From: Bradysia coprophila
Lineage: Eukaryota > Arthropoda > Insecta > Diptera > Sciaridae
NCBI RefSeq assembly: GCF_014529535.1
Contig: NW_023503608.1
Location: forward strand, 620,001-684,000
Reading direction: 5' to 3'
DNA length: 64,000 nt
Shown here: in pieces, positions 46,401 through 57,700 of the stretch
Layout of the letters: each line of letters begins with the position of its first letter
Numbering within the stretch: the first letter of the stretch is position 1
Translations under genes and position numbers: made by a program
The notes under the pieces: model-generated
Databases searched by the model: none
What the model saw: the letters and a program-made list of their open reading frames with translations, nothing else
What the model was told of the DNA's origin: nothing

Positions 46401-49400
46401 GTAAGTTTTCATGCAGAGGGCCGGAAACCCGAGAAAATTCGAAAAATTGCCCTCATTTTCGGCCCCGAAGCATGAAAAAACGATTTTATTTTGTAAAATA
46501 GGTATTTGTTTACCGCAGGGAGAAAATAGGAAATTCCAACAAAAGAAGAGTAGGCCCTTGCGGTGCACACAATAGAGAACTTTAGCAAATCACACAATAA
46601 CGACAAAACCAATAATTTCCAACAATAACGAAAACGATATTGACACGGAAAAATTTTATCATTGTGAATGAGGCGGGATGGGTAAATATGTTCACAAATC
46701 ATGGTGTGTTATGTGGTGGCAGAATTCAAACTTCTTTCATTTTGAATTTAAAATTTTTGAATCCGATTGATTTGACATTTTCAAATGAAAGTCACACAGA
46801 GGATATAAGCGTTTCATGTGAAAATAATAAATTTATATGAATCTCTCGATGGACCAGCGTTGACAATAAGTGAATTTCGAATTTTGATGAATAAATTCTA
46901 GTTTTAGTCTTCACAAGTTGTCAAGGATTTACTTTGAATTAGCACCTCCAACTTGGGAGAACTTATAAATGTAAAATTGAATCCTTGTGAAATAAAATCG
47001 CTGATTTAGCCTATCGGTTTAATCAATGGGAATTTTTGGAAAAAAAGAAAGACAAACGAGAGGAAACATCACCAGTCTTCAGTTTTAGGATTTTCTCAGC
47101 AAATCACTTGTTGAGGTAGAAACAACGATTTATGCACAGGACAACTGAAATAGACAAACGCCCAAATGAATCAAGACTCGAATTTATGCTCCAGTAGATC
47201 ATGTAATCCAGTATAGCTCCAGCAATCCAGTATATTTGAGTTTATTCGAGTATATCCTATCCGCTATATTGTATATAAATGTGTTTACAGAATCGTCAGA
47301 TCGTTGATTGTTTATTTAATTTAGAATTGTTGTCTACAACGTGTGTCTCTGAACATACATAGATTTATTGAAATCTGTAGACTAGAACATTCTGAAGCTA
47401 GTGGAAATGAGATGGAAAAATTAGCTTGCCTTTTGACGACATAATTTAGAGAACAAGTTGTGCAGTGGTGAGCATAACCTCACAAACAGCACGTGGAGCA
47501 CATGCTCACCCGAAACACATTTTGAAATTCATTCGCTGCTTTTCAGATTTTTTTTTCTTTCGTGTAACTCCCTGTACCATCCAAATAGACACGTTTTAGA
47601 CAAAAATTCTAAATTTTGTAAGTTGACTCAAAATTTCTTGTTGTAAGACAATTATTATTGAGAGTCAAAAATTGCGCAACCAATCAGAGGATGCGATTTT
47701 ATATTTAAAAATAAAATCGAACCCTCTGATTGGTTGCGCAATTTTTGACTCTCAATAATAATTGTCTTACAACTGGACATTTTTAGCCATAAACAAGAAA
47801 TTAAATAAGATTGTCCACATAACAGATTTTTATGTTAGTACACCCGCTACTCGTAAAATTCACCAGCAGTCAAAATGAGCTATCAATGGAAAGCTTAGTT
47901 ACAACTAGCATATTAGGTTCACATTAAGCGTCATCAGTACCAGCCCAGATCTGTCAAAAGTTCACACAGATTTTGAAAATTTTTGTTGTACATTTTTTCC
48001 AACATCTATCAATGAATCTAATCAAACTAGGCATGCCCCGAAAGTATTTGATGAGCCCACTCTCACCCGGAACGATCGTTTATAGCGGCAAAAAACTAGG
48101 TTAAAAAACACCCTTTTTCCATCTTCGGATATCTTCAACCAGGAACCAAGTGTAGCTCGAGACTGTGTGATGCCTGTTTTGTGGTCTACTGGCAAAGACC
48201 TTTCAAACCATGCGTATATTCATCCCAGACGAAATAATAGCACTTTTTCACTGCTATTATTTCACCTAGGCTTAGATAAATGTTTTAAAGATGAATATCT
48301 GCTGTTAAGAAAGTTGTCCGGTGCACAAATTATATTTTTCTACTTCAATTTAATTTCATTTAAAGTACTTCAGAAAAATTTTGAATTCTGCCACCACATA
48401 ACACACCATGATTTGTGAACATATTTACCCATCTCGTTCCATTCACAATGATAAAATTTTTCCGTGTCAATATCGTTTTCGTTATTGTTGGAAATTATTG
48501 GTTTTGTCATTATTGTGTGATTTGCTAAAGTTCTCTAATATGTCTTTCATGAATGCGCGATATGATTAACCGTTTTCCTCCACGAAATGAAAACCTCAAT
48601 TTGTTAAAGCACTTTTATATCGTGTATCGTGTGAGAAAAATTATATTTTCACATTAAATACGACGACTGGAGAAAAAGTGCTGAGAATGTAGAATTTCTG
48701 TAAATATGTCGGCCGATCTTCGGCTAACAAATTCTCATTCTCTTTCATTGTGTTAAATGGAAATTTAAACAGTTTCATGCAGCTATTGTCATCAGACAAA
48801 ACGTCAAAAAACGTCATTTTCTCGTTGCTTTTAAGTGGAGAAAATAAGTATAATCACACCGCACACATGAAAAATCTTTTTTGCGTTACAAAAGTTATTC
48901 ACAAAAGAATTGTCGTTGGAGCAAATTCTTTTCATCGGATTAATACGTTTCTTAGTAAAGCAATACGTTTGGTACACACCCTTGACAAAATATATTTTAA
49001 GAAAGCAGTCACACATGCGATGTTTACAGTTTCATACACGAATGTGCATGCACGCAACAAGAATAGTACTTTTTGTAACACATGCTAAAAGAACCGGGGA
49101 CGAGTTCTGCAATTGAATTCGGTAAAAAATCCTTTTAACATAAGTTAGCAACAACTTTTCATTGAAGAAATTCATTAAATCTGCTACTTCATTTGTTTAA
49201 TAAAGCAGAACGCTAGCCAGAGCTCAACGTTGCCTGATGACTATAAGAGTTCTTTGAACTCCTATGAATCATTGTTATATACAGATACTACTAACTGTAA
49301 GCATTCAACAGAAAACTGTTCATTTAGTCACAAAAACATTTCGTTACCACCCAGGTATAATTCTTCAACGATTCGACGAAAACAAACTGACTAAATGCTA

Positions 49401-51279
49401 ACATTGTAAACGCAAGGTAAGATCCATGCGTATGAATGTGTAAATAAATAAATTCCAACTGTTTTCAAACATGTCCAAACAAATATTAGAGAATATCTCG
49501 AAGTAAAAGAGTGATAGAAATGTGATGAAATTTCTGTCCGTGTAACACTTCAAGAACAAATCGAATTCAAATATGTTATCAACAAAATTTATAATGAACT
49601 TCAATGCAACTTGAAATGACTGATAAAAGTGAAGTGGTTTACCACTCAAAGCCATAAAGTGTTACGAGAAGAACATTTCAACAGAATTCGCAGAGAATAA
49701 CTAAACTGAATAGAAGACCGACTAATTATGTCCACAAATCATAAGATCAGAACTTAATGATAATATTCCTGGACAAAATATGTGCAACTAGGGCTTCTTA
49801 ATGGACGTTTACAATGGACATGAAAATGCATGTTATATAGCACGAATGCATTTCATTTACTTACACTAATGTACGCACATACACTTTTGGTAAATATTTT
49901 TTGGCTGAACGGAAATATGATACTGATACTCTGAAACAATTCGTTTTATAATGGGGGAAGCCATAAAAGAACGATGTTCACAAGCAATGCTGATGCGGAG
50001 AACGATTATTTTGAACATTTCACGAAACATCGAGTTATTTATTGAAGAATCGTTTTAAAACCTTTCGCTGCCTATCTCAACTTTTATTTCTTTTGATAGC
50101 CATCCGTTAACGACAACTGTGACAAAATTGGGCTGTGAACTCTAACTCGTGTTGTCTTATAGATAACAGAGTGTATGGTAAAACTAGTAACTAAGGGTCG
50201 GAAATCTGAAAGCTACACTTTGAAACCTTAGATCAAGTAATGTGTCGAACTGACCAATTTCAGGTATTTCAGGTTTCTAGTCATATAAGGTTAGGTCCCA
50301 TATAATATTATGGGGTCGTACACCGAAATCTTCGTTGTACCTGTTGTGCACGATATACAAAATCAGTTTCGAGCGAAAACAAGGTACAAATAAACTTGAA
50401 CAGAAACGGGTCCCACCCGATCTGTTCCGAGAATTACCACAACACCTACTGTTACTCTATTGAGAAGATAAAACAGATTTAATGATTTTATATACCCCCG
50501 GATACGCTCGCACCGCAGTGTGTATATTTAAATATATGATTTAACTAAATTCCCATTAATTCCATTATCAATTGAAAGCATTAAAAAATTTGCAAATATT
50601 GAAGCTCATCATCTGAAACTGTATAATGAGAGGAAAAAATAAACATCAAAATGATTATCTCGTTCAAGCACCTTGTGCTGCAGTGTATAACATGGAGATA
50701 AAAATTTTCTAATAAAATTTCAGAGAATCAGAGAAACATACACATACAAAATTAACATTTCCTGGTAAGTAATATTGATTCAGTTAACCTTGGAAAATAT
50801 TTAACATCGCTATGACATTATAATAAAAAGCAAGTTTCCATCACTATATAATATGCAACACAAAAATGCACTCTCTGATGGTTCGATGTTTTTCAGCTTC
50901 ATTTTTACGAAACAATTTCCATTCAACACCAAATTAACATGCCTATACACACAATGCACTTTTTTTTTTTGCTAAATTCACGTTTTACGCACTGTGTACA
51001 TCAAAAAAAAACTTTCAGCACCACAAATTAGGGTTTAATGACGTTAAAATGAAACAATAAAATTATCGGCATGAATCAGTGTTTTTTAAGCTTATCGTCG
51101 ATAACAATTTCGGTCGTCGGTTTTTTTTTCCTCTTTATGAAAAATTTCTTGGAATAATAATGCTTTGTACGTTTCGGCATTCGATGCTATGCTGCCTTTA
51201 CCTGAAACTTATCCATCCATCCATTGCGTCCGTTCTCGTTGATTTCATTGTATTCCGTACAGATTGAACTCTTTGTCAT
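43414..51279 (-). CDS. Ptp61F: Non-receptor tyrosine phosphatase Ptp61F (PTP1B/TC-PTP type), tail-anchored form
   Basis: Ortholog of fly Ptp61F and vertebrate PTPN1/PTPN2, which dephosphorylates JAK/STAT and insulin-pathway proteins. Minus-strand exons are 51279-51202, 45271-45098, 45038-44904, 44833-44591, 44525-44415, 44354-44208, 44140-43701 and 43627-43414, joining without phase break to 513 residues. Motifs are [24 protein letters not shown], the WPD loop in [10 protein letters not shown], the active-site [10 protein letters not shown] (Cys about 228, Arg about 234), and the Q-loop [10 protein letters not shown]. The C-terminal tail is proline-rich ([16 protein letters not shown]) and acidic. 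It ends in a KKRR cluster and a hydrophobic anchor before YTKLG, as in the ER/membrane form of fly Ptp61F. The first coding exon (26 codons) is assigned by phase and context across a 5.9-kb intron. Confidence 0.93.
46574..48536. mobile_element. Candidate non-autonomous DNA element with long terminal inverted repeats
   Basis: 46574-46730 is closely matched in reverse complement by 48380-48536, starting AGAGAACTTTAGCAAATCAC and ending with its complement. The arms are about 155 bp and the whole unit is 1.96 kb. The interior has no transposase frame but contains the 47640-47773 hairpin. No certain target duplication was seen. Confidence 0.6.
47640..47773. repeat. Near-perfect long hairpin (63-bp arms, 8-nt loop)
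   Basis: Left arm 47640-47702 and right arm 47711-47773 pair at 61 of 63 positions around the loop ATTTAAAA. Ends are GTTGTAAGAC / GTCTTACAAC. It may be a very young MITE or a hairpin-RNA source. Confidence 0.75.
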
Positions 51280-51585
51280 TTTTGTAATTAATAAAATTTT
51301 GCTAATATTCCGGAATTTTTCTTAATTCAATTGCATGGTTTTTTTTCACAAAAATTATTATCGCGTTTCACACAAAACTCACTTAGCGACGATTGCATGC
51401 ACTGATTTTTCATAAATGAAATGGGCGGTGTCGGCTTTGTGGTGTGAGCAGTGCGAGCGGTCTCTACATTGACGACATTGACCGACGAACAATATGCAAC
51501 GATGTGATGAGAGCCTAAATGAAGAAATTTAGGAATATGAACTTGGTTGAAACCAAGGTAGATATATATGGGCAAAGGTTTTGCC
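51280..51585. promoter_or_regulatory. Ptp61F 5' leader / promoter region
   Basis: Upstream of the first coding exon on the minus strand, about 300 bp before the LINE remnant begins. It is assigned from position only. Confidence 0.35.
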
Positions 51586-52350
51586 ATTTTTTTTTTTAAA
51601 TAATTCGTTTATTTATCATTCCTTGATTTCTGTGCGGAACACTATGTACAACATCTTATAAAATACAAATAGAAAAAACAGTCAATGTTTAGGCTTTTAG
51701 AGTCACACTGGACCTCGTCATAAATACATTCATAAAAAAAACGCAGAATAAAACAAATACAAAACTTAGGATAAATTAGTCAGGCAAAAAGTTCGATCGT
51801 TAATAAAGAAACCGTTAAATTAAAACATAGAAACATAAAAAGAGTTAGCGACTTGTTAATGAAATAGAAAGGAGATATCACATGAAAAATGTCACTGTCC
51901 TGTTCTGAACGACTTTCAGTCTAACGTTAGCCTTGAAAGTTCTAAAACTTACCTCACGCCTGATATCACTGTCAATACAATTATACCAACTATACTCATC
52001 AACGGCTGTTGCAAAAGCAGCATTCATTGATTTGAGAGTGGTCGAAACCGTCGAGTTCGGGTTTTTAACATGAATTCTCGAATTCCTTCTGGTTAGGTTA
52101 TGCTTATTATATGTAACAGAATCAGATGGCACGAAAGTTCGATATAAACGCCATCTCTCACTTTCTTTAAAAACACAAAATTGCTTAGAAACCCGGACCA
52201 TCTGTTTTGTGATAGGCACAACATTTCTGTGAAACACAAGTAAATCATAGTTACCAATTTTTAAAAAAAAGGTGTCATTAGCATCGCACTATTGTGCTAG
52301 TCCGCGTGTATGGCATTACCCCCGCCCATATATTTACCTTGGTAGTTTTT
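51586..52350 (-). mobile_element. 5'-truncated non-LTR retrotransposon (LINE) with poly(A) tail
   Basis: Read on the minus strand, a frame at 52237-51878 ends with a segment resembling the C-terminal end of Jockey/CR1-like reverse transcriptase ORFs (FATAVDEYSWYNCIDSDIRR, then FRTFKANVRL). This is followed by about 290 bp of 3' UTR, an AATAAA signal and an A-run at 51598-51587. Only the 3' end of the element is present. A related fragment in opposite orientation lies at 34328-34500. Confidence 0.6.
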
Positions 52351-52749
52351 TTTCCAAGATCATGACAATATGCGAAGGTTATGTTCCTATTTGTGAAATG
52401 ACATGTGTTCGTGCTGTGACAGCACTGCTGTCAAAGATCAAGTTTAAAGTTACTTAGAAGAATAAACCTATATAAATCATGTTCATTATACGGTATACTC
52501 GTCAACGTAACCACACTCAATCGATTAAGTTATTATTAACATCAATGGATTGACGTTAATTGCCTGCAAATCGCTTCTTTAATTCATGAACATGATGTAT
52601 GCTGTCATCTGTCTAGTACATATGAAACATGCTTTGTGAAAATTAGTTTTCTGAATTTCCCCATTTTCCTTTGTTTAGGGTTCTTACTGCTGTAGTATTC
52701 AATCGAATAGTCCATTTTCAATTCAGAAAAATTGTAATTTTCAACACAA
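52351..52749. other. Spacer
   Basis: No gene or clear repeat seen. Confidence 0.5.
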
Positions 52750-53026
52750 GCAATACAAAACAAGTAATTAAAAGCAATGAAAGTAAATAGATAGGTGTGG
52801 CCAAACGTTCAAATTTGTTCTAGCCGCAGCACATGCGGATTTGCATGGCGCCACCTCAAACGAACTCATTTCTAGTGGAAATTTGCACTAGAAATGAGTT
52901 CGTTTGAGGTGGCGCCATGCAAATCCGTATGTGCTCCGACTTGTATGGACTGGCCATACCTACTTATCTACTTTCATTGATTAAAAGCCTTTCGCCACAC
53001 CAAGTCGCTAGTTACTTGTTTGCAAT
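52750..53026. repeat. Large fold-back element with near-perfect 49-bp core stem
   Basis: Outer arms (52750-52828 and 52935-53026) are diverged inverted copies. The core 52829-52934 is a 49-bp stem with one mismatch, which is a G-U pair in RNA, and an 8-nt loop GAAATTTG. Conservation of the core against decay of the flanks is notable. Confidence 0.75.
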
Positions 53027-53464
53027 AAAGCTATTCAGATTTAACTTAAATCCTTTTATTCAATCATCTCTGAGCCTCTGAGCATTCGAACAGGTTATGG
53101 CCTCATTTAACGAGTTTTCATGCAATTTTTGTAAGAAAACAATTATCAACAAAGGATGACGAAGATGTCGGTTATGTGTTAAAATTTAATAATTGAATTA
53201 TTCGAATTGGAAGTTCCGGATAAACTGTTATTGTTGAAAAATTACCAATCGATTCTCATTCCTACATACGATCAAGAATTGATTGCAGAGCGTGTAGAGC
53301 CACGCTCTTATCATAAAATATATAGAGTGAAACTCTTTGATTCTGATACTTTACGTAATTCGCCAAGTTAGTAAGTCCACACACTTCTTTAAAATTGGAG
53401 TCTTGATGTTTAGGAGAACCATCATTCTATTTAAAGGTAAAGTTCTTAAAGATTTACGTAAAAC
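53027..53464. other. Spacer
   Basis: AT-rich. Nothing recognised. Confidence 0.5.
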
Positions 53465-53649
53465 CAAGGCTGTATACTTTGCGGAGGTCACGCAGATCGC
53501 CATTTTATTAGATACGCGGGAACACACCTTTTCCATACAAACAAATTCACCAAAATTCAATTTGTATGGCGTGGTGAATTTTTGTATGAAACGTGGTGTG
53601 TAACCCGCGTATCTGCATCTGCGTGACCTCCCCAAAGTATACAGCCTTG
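53465..53649. mobile_element. 185-bp inverted-repeat MITE
   Basis: Starts CAAGGCTGTATACTTTG and ends CAAAGTATACAGCCTTG, a perfect 17-bp terminal repeat. The pairing continues inward (GAGGTCACGCAGAT, AGATACGCGGG). No target duplication is certain. Confidence 0.75.
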
Positions 53650-54089
53650 CATAAAACGTCATTTCCCATTGTATTGTTTAACCGTAATAAACTACAGTTT
53701 ATATATTGTTTATGCAAGAAGGACTTAGTGACATAACATTACCTTCCAAATATCTTATAGCCTTGACAACTCAACATAAATTCTAAAATATCCTTCGCAA
53801 AATTTAATTGACTTGAATCAGATAGATGACTTGCTTCTCTTGTAAAAATATCAAAAATATTCACATCTCTGCTTTCTGCGTTTTTGTTTTTGAATCGGCT
53901 CAATCGGATGGATATTTGACATTTCGAATGATTGTATCGGCTGAATGCACAATTTGTTAGTGCATCCGATGATGTTTTCTTTTGGTTGTCATAATCGTAA
54001 TCGAACCAGTGTCCTGCGTAGCAGTTACTAAATTCTGTTTATTTTACTCATCGTGGATGAGATAAAATCAATAAATCTTACGATTTGCA
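53650..54089. other. Spacer and PEN-2 upstream region
   Basis: No gene recognised. The last part presumably carries the PEN-2 promoter and 5' leader. Confidence 0.45.
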
Positions 54090-54618
54090 ATGGATTTATC
54101 GAGAACTTCTAACGACAAGAAATTGTCTATCTGTAAATGGTATTTTCGAGGTAAATTTGCCATTGATTTTGTACTTAGCTAATTGACGACAACAAAGCAA
54201 TTTGTTTACATTTCGTTCCTGAATTTCAGTCGGTTTCTTATTTCTACCAATTGTATGGGCAATCAACACAATTTGGTTCTTTAGCGAAGCGTTTCGGAAG
54301 CCAGCATACGAAGAACAGAAACAAATCCGAAAATGTAAGTGAATGAATGAATGTTGACCGGAACAACCGCCAAATGATTCATATTGTTTAGCGCAGTAAC
54401 TAAACAAAATGAATTTCGGGGGAGTCAGCACAGCAATTCCGTTGTTATTGATCAAACTCCAATTCGCTTCCATTTCAGATGTGATTTTTTCGGGGATCGG
54501 CTCTGTTGTCTGGATTGTCATAATTATTGCATGGGTGTTTTCATTCCAACTGAATCGAGCTGCTTGGGGCGAATTCGCTGATTCGATAAGTTTTATCATA
54601 CCACTCGGTCGAGCATAG
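54090..54618 (+). CDS. pen-2: Gamma-secretase subunit PEN-2 (presenilin enhancer 2)
   Basis: PEN-2 is the smallest subunit of gamma-secretase, needed for presenilin endoproteolysis and hence Notch cleavage; it is a membrane protein. Exons 54090-54150, 54230-54334 and 54479-54618 join to 101 residues, exactly the usual length. Characteristic pieces are the N-terminal [13 protein letters not shown], the membrane segment [34 protein letters not shown], a second hydrophobic segment, and the conserved end [18 protein letters not shown]. The stop is 144 bp before the CFAP57 start on the same strand. The opposite-strand frame covering this gene (54096-54599) is an artefact. Confidence 0.96.
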
Positions 54619-54762
54619 TTGTCATAATGTAAAATTCTTCTAATTTAAAACGTTTTTGTGTAATCTAAGTAACCTCCTCCCACTTCCCCATACTTCGTTA
54701 TGAAATAAAAATAATTTTTAGTGAAAACCAACGAAAATCTTTCCAATTAAATTAACCGAAAC

Positions 54763-57700
54763 ATGGAGACTGAACGGAAAAATTCGGCACCCCCAGTGGT
54801 CATTCAGCCAAAGAACGTGTTTGGCATTCGCAGCGACGTCAAGGGAAATGTTCACTTCACGGTGAAGCAGGAAGTTCTCTATCCAGTCGGAGCTTTACTC
54901 GCCATTCATGACTATGAAACAGACAAGCAAAAATTTTTGCGATTCAACGAAAACAGTGTACCGTTAGTGATTGCAATGAGTCCGAATAAGAAATTCATTG
55001 GCGTAGCAGAAAAATTTGGAAAGTAAAATCAATGTTCCCTCCCAATTTGTTAGAACAATTTGTAGAATCTGATCAAAAATCAATAATTGTCACTATCGAA
55101 TAAGGTGCTGGATCAACATTTACGATATGTCAACGGTGAAAAAGAAGAAAACCTTATATCTACCGAATGATGTTCCACATCCAGAAGTCGAACAACTTGC
55201 GTTCACATACGATTCGAAAGGGATCGCTGTTTTGTCGAAAGAGCCGGATGCCTTTCTAACAATATTCTTCTTGGACAAAGCTGAAACGGTCGTTATGGGT
55301 CGTGCATCGAATTCCAATCACAAAAATTTGACGTCTCTGCACATTTCGTGTAATTTGAGCGATACGGGTATGGTAGCTGTGGGTGGTAAGTGTTTCAGGG
55401 GGAAATTTGGCCGATAAGAAGACGGTTCCATTTTATACCATATCGATATGAACAGGTGACTACACTCTGAAACTTATGTCTCGTCAAGACAAGACATTTA
55501 CAACTATTGGGTCAATTACTGGTGAACATAAGATTGTCACCTCTTTAACATGGATCAGTGGTGATATGCTGATTGTGGGAACATCTGTCGGCAAGCTACT
55601 TTTAGTTGAAGGTGGCGAGCAAAAGGCATTTTACTGTGCGCTCACAACGGACGAAATCGATTTAACAATTAAAGAGTAAGTGACTAACATTCCTTGTCGG
55701 TACCTCCTAGTCCTAGTTATCACAAGAAGCCATCGTGTCACCTAGTATTTGATACGGATAATGATTCACCAGCCACAGTTTATCGCCTTTATTTTACATG
55801 TCATTTGCGGTAGCTGATGCATAAACTTCCTAAAAGGTGGCTTATGTCTTTTTAGGGACAATATAGAATCGATGCAACCCTTTACGCCAACTGATGCACC
55901 TCGAGAAGATGTCAAATGCCTTACCTACTTCAGCAAAGGATTCTGTTACAGTATTCACAACGTACAATTACTGCAATTCCATCTATAAATTGACCCATTC
56001 CTTACTAATTTGCCTATTACTTAAAAGGTCCTTTATGTGTACGAAAGGCTGCCCAACCACAACTACAAAAAGAAGTCCATCATTACAATTCCAATGGATT
56101 TGTACGACAAAAAATTGTACTGCATCGAAAATGTAGCGATAAATAAGTCCATGGACACAGTGGTTGTAACACCGAAACACAATCAAATCTACTATTCTAT
56201 GCTGTACGTTCCGGAAATGTTGAATGCAGAGAAATTGGAGTTTAAAAAGCTGGGAGAACCGTTGCATATTGACGGTATAATCAGTATGTCCGTTTGCGCT
56301 TGGAAACCAATCATAATGACTGCGTGTGAGTGTATAGTGTTCAATGGAACTTCGATCATTTAAAATTGAAAAATTCATTCACCATGCAGCTCTCGATCAA
56401 ACAATTCGAATTTGGAATTATGAGACCGGCAAAGTGGAATTGGTCAAGAAATACCTAGTTGACGTGTCTGTGGTAGCGTTGCATCCGTCAGGTCTTCTAG
56501 TTTGTGTAGGATTCTTGGACAATATGCAGCTGAAGGAAGTCATGTTAGACACCCTGAAAGTAGGAATTAGGACTTTTCAACGACGATGTCAAGCTAATAA
56601 AATTCCCATGCTTCCCGCAGGGTATCAAAACATTCAATTTTCCGAGGTGTCAAGATGCAATGTTTTCACACCAAGGGCATCTGTTGGCTTGTGCTTGGGA
56701 AAATCTAATTTCAATTATATCAGTCTTCTCTTTCGATGTAGTCGTAACACTCAGGGTAAGAAAACACATTTCTGCTATTTAAAGATACTATCCAGTAACT
56801 TTTGTCACACCAGGGTCACAGTAGCAATGTAACCTGCGTGCAATGGTCAAACGACGATCATTACGTTTTTTCATGCGGTACACAAGGTGCTGTGTACGAA
56901 TGGAAAGTTGCGACTGGAGAAAGAACCAATGAAGCGATTCAGAAACGCTGTGAATACAGATCGTTGGCCGTTACCAAGGACATGGTGTCCACATATGCTG
57001 TCAGCAAATCGGGCCATATGAGAGAGATTGCCAATTCAAATATTGTGAGAGAAATACCATTTCCAAACAGTGTACCGTTAACTTGTGTTGCTCTGGCTCG
57101 GTCCGATTTAGTTTTGTTTGTGGCAAGCGAACAGGGACATTTGTACAATATTCAGATTCCGTTCATGGAGGCTGGTGGTGGAACATGTACAAATTTTAGG
57201 TAATTTGACGATCGCTTAAAATTCATTGATGCAACACACCCACTATATCCCATCATCGTCTTTGTTGCCTTAGATTTTTCCACAATTCCATTAACAAAAT
57301 GAAAATCACTTTCAACGATAAATTGCTGGCAACTGGTACAGCAGATGGAACACTTGTGATTTGGACAATAATGAACAACGAGGGCAGAGTCGAACCATTC
57401 GATGTCGATCTCGGCAAAAATGTCGACATCATAATATCACGGACCGAGCTGATGGAGAAAAACAGCATGATTGGGTCTTTGGAACGACGAATAGTCGAGC
57501 AACTAGCCGAATTTCAATACCAAAACAAGCAAAACGATGCTTTCGCATCCGAGAAAATGAGAGACATTCAGTCGGAATACTGTGCGGCCATTGAAGCTCT
57601 AAAAACGAAAAACGAAGAAATGGAAGCCGATCACGTTGCCCAATTTAATGTCATCTCCGAGAATATTAGCCAAATGAAAGATGAGCACGCTGCTAAGTTG

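Larger units (their letters stand above)
45272..51201 (-). other. Ptp61F intron 1 with several repeat copies
   Basis: 5.9 kb, far longer than other introns here. It holds the dispersed repeat 46290-46490, a pair of long inverted repeats (46574-46730 and 48380-48536) and a near-perfect 134-nt hairpin at 47640-47773. A small palindrome lies at 48229-48262. No nested gene was found. Confidence 0.6.

Noticed and set aside
46211-46501. 96-codon frame
   Set aside because: It lies in the dispersed repeat shared with 36190-36350; the frame is not kept in the other copy.
48750-49088. 112-codon frame in Ptp61F intron 1
   Set aside because: No domain, overlapping frames on both strands, and no splice evidence.
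51327-51587. 86-codon minus-strand frame upstream of Ptp61F
   Set aside because: Composition resembles leader sequence; the following exon has its own ATG and no in-phase splice was found.
54096-54599. 167-codon minus-strand frame over PEN-2
   Set aside because: It is antisense to the three PEN-2 exons and their introns; PEN-2 is certain by sequence and length.
56560-56620. Frameshift / pseudogene in CFAP57
   Set aside because: The apparent break is removed by a normal 61-bp intron (GTAGGA...branch-like CTAATA...CCCGCAG) that restores the family sequence.
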